This document shows positions 5,557 through 8,314 of a stretch of DNA of 8,314 bases, piece by piece. The notes beneath the pieces were generated by a model. That model saw only the letters and a list, made by a program, of their open reading frames with translations. It ran no database searches and had not been told where the DNA came from. The first letter of the stretch is position 1. Each line of letters begins with the position of its first letter. Position numbers and translations under genes: made by a program. Source of the DNA: a bacterium (lineage in GTDB: Bacteria; Chloroflexota; Dormibacteria; UBA8260; Bog-877). The stretch covers positions 1-8,314 of the forward strand of contig JAJYWM010000281.1 in NCBI GenBank assembly GCA_021791455.1. Direction: 5' to 3'.

Positions 5557-7794
5557 GTGCTGCTGGACCTGCTGCTCACCGCAGCCATCGCATCGGTCGG
5601 GACCACTCTGCTGGTCTTGGTGCCCCACCTTGTGAGAGCGCGCCTGGCACCCAGTTTGCTGCTGAGCTGGGTGGCGCTGGCGGCGTCGGGGCTGTTGGTC
5701 ACCACCCTAACCGGGGCCGGTGCTGCGAGCGCCAGCACGTGCGCCGCACTGGTGATGGTGACGCTGATTTCGAAGCGATGGCTGAGTGGATGGACGTGGA
5801 TGGCGGCCCAGCTGTTCTGCTCCGCTCTGGTGTCGTTCCTTCTATATCTGGCCTACAGCCTCGGCGTCACCCTCTATCAGGCAGTGACCCCGCACCTCCT
5901 CCCCGCCATCCTCGCGGGCTCACTCCTGATCATCGCCGGAGAATTCTGCGCCATGGGGCTGGCCCTCTCCTATCTCTTCGAGATCCTGGACGTGCTCGGC
6001 CGTCGGAGTGGATATCAGGCCCCTCCCCGACCCGCCCGGGCCGAGCTGCCCCGGGTCGCCATCCAGGTGCCGATGTACAACGAGCCCGTGGAGATGGTGC
6101 GGGAGACGTTGCAGGCGCTCTCCCAACTGGACTATCCCAACTACCTGGTGCAGGCGGTGGACAACAACACCAAGGATCCCCGCGCATGGCGGCCCATCCA
6201 GGAGATGTGCCAGCAGCTGGGGCCGAACTTCCAGTTCCTCCACCTGGAGCCATGGCCGGGCTTCAAGGCGGGAGCGCTCAACGAGGCGACCAGACAGCTG
6301 CCCGGCGACGTCGAGGTGATCGCGATAGTGGATGCGGACTACCTGGTCCGGCCGGGGTTCCTCAAGGCCACGACGCCCTACTTCTCCGATCCCAAGGTGG
6401 GATTCGTGCAGACCCCCCAGCACTATCGGGACTGGGCCGACGACGGCTACCTGCGCGGCCTGTTCCACAGCTACCGCTACTTCTTCGACATCACCATGCC
6501 GGCTCGCGCCCACCGCGACGCCATCATCTTCTGCGGCACCATGGGGCTCATCCGCCGCTCCGTGCTGGAGAGGATCGGGGGCTGGAACCAGGACTGCATC
6601 ACCGAAGACGCCGAGGCCAGTCTGCGCATCCTCGGCCTTGGTTATCTTGGCGTATACCTTCAGGAGGCCTGGGGCGAGGGGCTGATGCCGCTCACCTTCG
6701 ACGGGCTTAAGAAGCAACGCTTTCGGTGGGCCCTCGGGGGGATCCAGATCCTGCGGCAGCACTGGCGAGAGTTGGTTCCCTTCGCCCCCCATCGGCTCTC
6801 CCTCAGCCGGGCCCAGCGGGCCCACTATCTGCTCGGTGCGGTGCAGTGGTTTGGGGACGCCATGTTGGCGGCCTTCACGGTTCTGCTGCTGGGCACTGCG
6901 GTGGCCACGGCCGCCCACGACAGGCTGCCGGTCGCGCAGATCACAGGGGCGGTGCTGGTCATTCCCCTGCTCTTCCTGGTCTTCGGTCTTCTCCGTGCGG
7001 TTTGGGCGCTTAGAGCCAGCGGCAATCTCACTTGGCGGGATGCCGGCAGCGCCCTCAGAGTGTGGTTTGCCCTGAGCTGGACGGTCACCATGGCCGATAT
7101 CCGCGGCCTGCTGGTGGCCCGAGCCAGATTCCTCAGGACCCCCAAGCGCAAGGCGGGGATGACCAGTTGGGCCCGAGCTCTCCTGTCGGCACGCTTCGAA
7201 ACCGGCCTGGCCGCGGTGGCGGTCCTGGCGGCGGCCACCATGGAAGTGCGGGCCCTGAGCGTCACCACGACCGTCCTGGCGATCCTCCTGCTCTTCCAGG
7301 CATCCGTGTACCTCTGTGCCCCCTGGGCGAGCTTCGCTGCGGAGGGCATAAAGATCACCCCGCTGCGGCGCACCTACCTGGAGTCGTCGCAGACCACGGG
7401 CGAGGTCTACGAGGGACGTTCCACGGTTGCGGCCCTGCCCCTCGGGCTCGCCTTCGCCGCTTTCGCCGCTATGGTGGTGATTTTCGCCGCCACCTCACCA
7501 ACCAGCCGGCAGCCGTTTCCCGGTGGGGGCCTTCCGGGCAGCGCCAGGGCGATCCTTGGCCCAAAGCCCACCCCGGAAACGCCAACCCCCGTCGGTCATC
7601 GGTCTCCAAAGCCGTCGCCCTCGGCGAGCCCCTCCGGCACCCCGTCACCAAGGCCTTCCCCCACCGCGAGTCCCTCCTCGAGCCCTTCACCGAGCCCTTC
7701 CCCCAGCCCATCCACGAGCCCCTCTCCGCAACCTTCGGGCAACCCATCTGCCAGCCCGTCCCCCAGTCCGAGCGGTTCCAGTCCTGTTGCCTGA
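5557..7794 (+). CDS. Processive family-2 glycosyltransferase, cellulose synthase-like, with Pro/Ser-rich tail
   Basis: Membrane enzyme likely to polymerise a beta-linked polysaccharide from a nucleotide sugar and export it. Of 745 residues, about 5-145 hold some four membrane segments. The cytoplasmic GT2 domain (about 165-395) has IQVPMYNEP (169-177), Asp202, DAD (259-261), TED (349-351) and QRFRW (387-391, the QxxRW motif). More membrane segments follow to about 646. FLRTPK (525-530) sits where cellulose synthase BcsA has its FxVTxK gating loop. There is no PilZ domain, so direct c-di-GMP control is not indicated. Residues from about 655 form a Pro/Ser/Thr tail, predicted outside the membrane by topology. 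The GTG at 5557 is used because an in-frame stop lies two codons upstream and the first membrane segment starts there; the ribosome site (GAGAG, 7 bases away) is weak. No partner such as a BcsB-like subunit is in the window. The sugar and polymer are unknown. Confidence 0.9.
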   Translation: MLLDLLLTAAIASVGTTLLVLVPHLVRARLAPSLLLSWVALAASGLLVTTLTGAGAASASTCAALVMVTLISKRWLSGWTWMAAQLFCSALVSFLLYLAYSLGVTLYQAVTPHLLPAILAGSLLIIAGEFCAMGLALSYLFEILDVLGRRSGYQAPPRPARAELPRVAIQVPMYNEPVEMVRETLQALSQLDYPNYLVQAVDNNTKDPRAWRPIQEMCQQLGPNFQFLHLEPWPGFKAGALNEATRQLPGDVEVIAIVDADYLVRPGFLKATTPYFSDPKVGFVQTPQHYRDWADDGYLRGLFHSYRYFFDITMPARAHRDAIIFCGTMGLIRRSVLERIGGWNQDCITEDAEASLRILGLGYLGVYLQEAWGEGLMPLTFDGLKKQRFRWALGGIQILRQHWRELVPFAPHRLSLSRAQRAHYLLGAVQWFGDAMLAAFTVLLLGTAVATAAHDRLPVAQITGAVLVIPLLFLVFGLLRAVWALRASGNLTWRDAGSALRVWFALSWTVTMADIRGLLVARARFLRTPKRKAGMTSWARALLSARFETGLAAVAVLAAATMEVRALSVTTTVLAILLLFQASVYLCAPWASFAAEGIKITPLRRTYLESSQTTGEVYEGRSTVAALPLGLAFAAFAAMVVIFAATSPTSRQPFPGGGLPGSARAILGPKPTPETPTPVGHRSPKPSPSASPSGTPSPRPSPTASPSSSPSPSPSPSPSTSPSPQPSGNPSASPSPSPSGSSPVA
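7603..7782 (+). repeat. Low-complexity Pro-Ser coding repeat
   Basis: Irregular short repeats of AGCCC(T/C)TC-like units encode Ser-Pro runs with Thr, Ala, Gly and Asn interruptions (residues 683-742 of the glycosyltransferase). Codons vary between repeats, suggesting selection on the protein composition and not a recent DNA expansion. Tracts like this often vary in length between strains. Confidence 0.8.
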
Positions 7795-7858
7795 GAGTGA
7801 GAATGGGGATTGGGCCAGGCCACCGCGAGCAAGCGCCCCGACGGCCCTCGATCGGGCG

Positions 7859-7887
7859 TCGACAGCCATCCGGATCGGCGATACGAT
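7859..7887 (+). promoter_or_regulatory. Sigma-70-type promoter candidate for the 77-residue gene
   Basis: TCGACA (7859-7864; five of six match TTGACA), a spacer of exactly 17 bases, then TACGAT (7882-7887; four of six match TATAAT). Transcription would begin near 7894, giving a leader of about 60 bases before the TTG start at 7954. A bulged hairpin at 7839-7861 (CGAC-G-GCCC, loop, GGGC-GTCG) touches the -35. It could be an operator or a weak end signal for the glycosyltransferase gene. Confidence 0.5.
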
Positions 7888-7942
7888 GACCCGGTCTCGC
7901 GAACACTGAGGCGCCCACTGCCATCCCAACGCCGTTTAGATG

Positions 7943-7948
7943 AGGAGG
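7943..7948 (+). promoter_or_regulatory. Ribosome binding site that fixes a TTG start
   Basis: AGGAGG, 5 bases before the TTG at 7954. It favours this start over the ATG at 7810 in the same frame, which lies upstream of the promoter candidate and has no comparable site. Confidence 0.75.
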
Positions 7949-7953
7949 TCTCC

Positions 7954-8187
7954 TTGGAAAGTGTCGAAGCGATCACCGCAGCGAGTCCCGCGGCCAGAGA
8001 GCTGGTGGCCAAGATCGAACAGAAGGCCCTGCAACTGTCGGCTCTGCTCCGGGAGCTGGACAACCACCCTATCCCCTTTGACGCCTCTCTGAGGGACGAG
8101 CTGACCGCCGTGCTCGATCAGGTCGGCTGCCGGATCGCCGCCACCAGGGCGTTGGAGACCGGGTCACTGGTAAGCCCACCGGATTGA
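7954..8187 (+). CDS. Small helical protein of unknown function
   Basis: A 77-residue protein that I do not recognise. From the TTG start it is charged and alanine/leucine-rich, with two likely amphipathic helices: about 12-36 (ARELVAKIEQKALQLSALLR) and about 44-66 (SLRDELTAVLDQVGCRIAAT), joined by a turn at NHPIPFD. That suggests a helical hairpin, possibly a dimer. There is one Cys (59) and no membrane segment, signal or metal motif. The frame is open from 7810, but the residues before 7954 look random (Arg, Pro and Asp rich), while a strong ribosome site and a promoter candidate lie just before the TTG. It stands 159 bases after the glycosyltransferase and 42 bases before tRNA-Arg, all on the same strand, and probably forms its own unit. 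Confidence 0.65.
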   Translation: MESVEAITAASPAARELVAKIEQKALQLSALLRELDNHPIPFDASLRDELTAVLDQVGCRIAATRALETGSLVSPPD

Positions 8188-8213
8188 CCGGGGGGCCCGA
8201 TACGGCAAGAGGT

Positions 8214-8219
8214 TAGAAT
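8214..8219 (+). promoter_or_regulatory. Possible -10 box for tRNA-Arg
   Basis: TAGAAT, five of six matches to TATAAT, 10 bases before the mature tRNA 5' end. The expected -35 position is a G-run and a poor match, so the tRNA may instead be read from the upstream promoter at 7859. Confidence 0.35.
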
Positions 8220-8229
8220 CGTCTCTCCG

Positions 8230-8308
8230 GCGCCCATAGCTCAGCCCGGATAGAGCACCAGACTACGGATCTGGGTTTGCGGGGGTTCAAATCCCTCTGG
8301 GCGCACCA
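8230..8308 (+). tRNA. tRNA-Arg, anticodon ACG
   Basis: A 79-base class I tRNA with CCA encoded. The acceptor arms GCGCCCA and TGGGCGC pair perfectly. The D arm is GCTC-AGCCCGGATA-GAGC. The anticodon arm CCAGA-CTACGGA-TCTGG gives anticodon ACG, which after A34 deamination to inosine by TadA reads CGU, CGC and CGA. The T arm is GGGGG-TTCAAAT-CCCTC with one G-U pair. The variable loop (GTTTGC) has six bases instead of the usual five, and the D loop has ten. All conserved positions checked (G18, G19, the G15-C48 pair, TTC) are present, so it looks functional. Confidence 0.95.
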
Positions 8309-8314
8309 CCCCAG

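Noticed and set aside
5920..6918. A 332-codon open frame on the minus strand
   Set aside because: Antisense to the catalytic domain of the glycosyltransferase, with no recognisable domain.
7603..7782. CRISPR-like or tandem DNA repeat
   Set aside because: The periodicity comes from Ser-Pro codons inside an open frame; the units are short and irregular and there are no spacers.
7810..7953. N-terminal extension of the small helical protein
   Set aside because: The added residues look like noncoding DNA, the ATG lacks a ribosome site and precedes the promoter candidate, while the TTG at 7954 has AGGAGG at 5 bases.

Overview
The window is GC-rich bacterial chromosome holding two divergent groups of genes around an intergenic region of about 650 bases. 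No mobile element, CRISPR array or phage gene is visible. The organism looks like a high-GC member of the Terrabacteria. A single clpP follows tig directly, instead of the clpP1-clpP2 pair usual in Actinobacteria. Together with the Pro/Ser-rich tail on a membrane protein, this makes a Chloroflexota- or Dormibacterota-like lineage my best guess, at low confidence.

Left part, minus strand (about 4940 down to 1): a protein quality-control cluster. Reading leftwards it is tRNA-Leu(UAG), tig (trigger factor), clpP (peptidase), a 75-residue four-cysteine zinc-ribbon protein, clpX (unfoldase), then the N-terminal half of metE (cobalamin-independent methionine synthase), which runs off the left edge. 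tig-clpP-clpX is a classic gene order: nascent chains are chaperoned at the ribosome by Tig and misfolded or tagged proteins are degraded by ClpXP. The least ordinary element is the small zinc-ribbon gene. It sits 11 bases after clpP, overlaps the clpX start codon as ATGA, and its cysteine layout resembles the N-terminal zinc domain of ClpX.

Middle (4902-5556): intergenic DNA between the divergent tRNA-Leu and glycosyltransferase units. It has a likely -10 box for the tRNA and one perfect 7-bp hairpin, and I recognise no gene in it.

Right part, plus strand (5557-8308): a 745-residue processive family-2 glycosyltransferase of the cellulose synthase-like type with an unusual Pro/Ser-rich C-terminal tail; a 77-residue helical protein of unknown function with a TTG start, a strong ribosome binding site and its own good promoter candidate; and tRNA-Arg(ACG).

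The quality-control genes are recognised with high confidence from motifs. The glycosyltransferase's polymer, the zinc-ribbon protein's role and the 77-residue protein's role cannot be read from the sequence.
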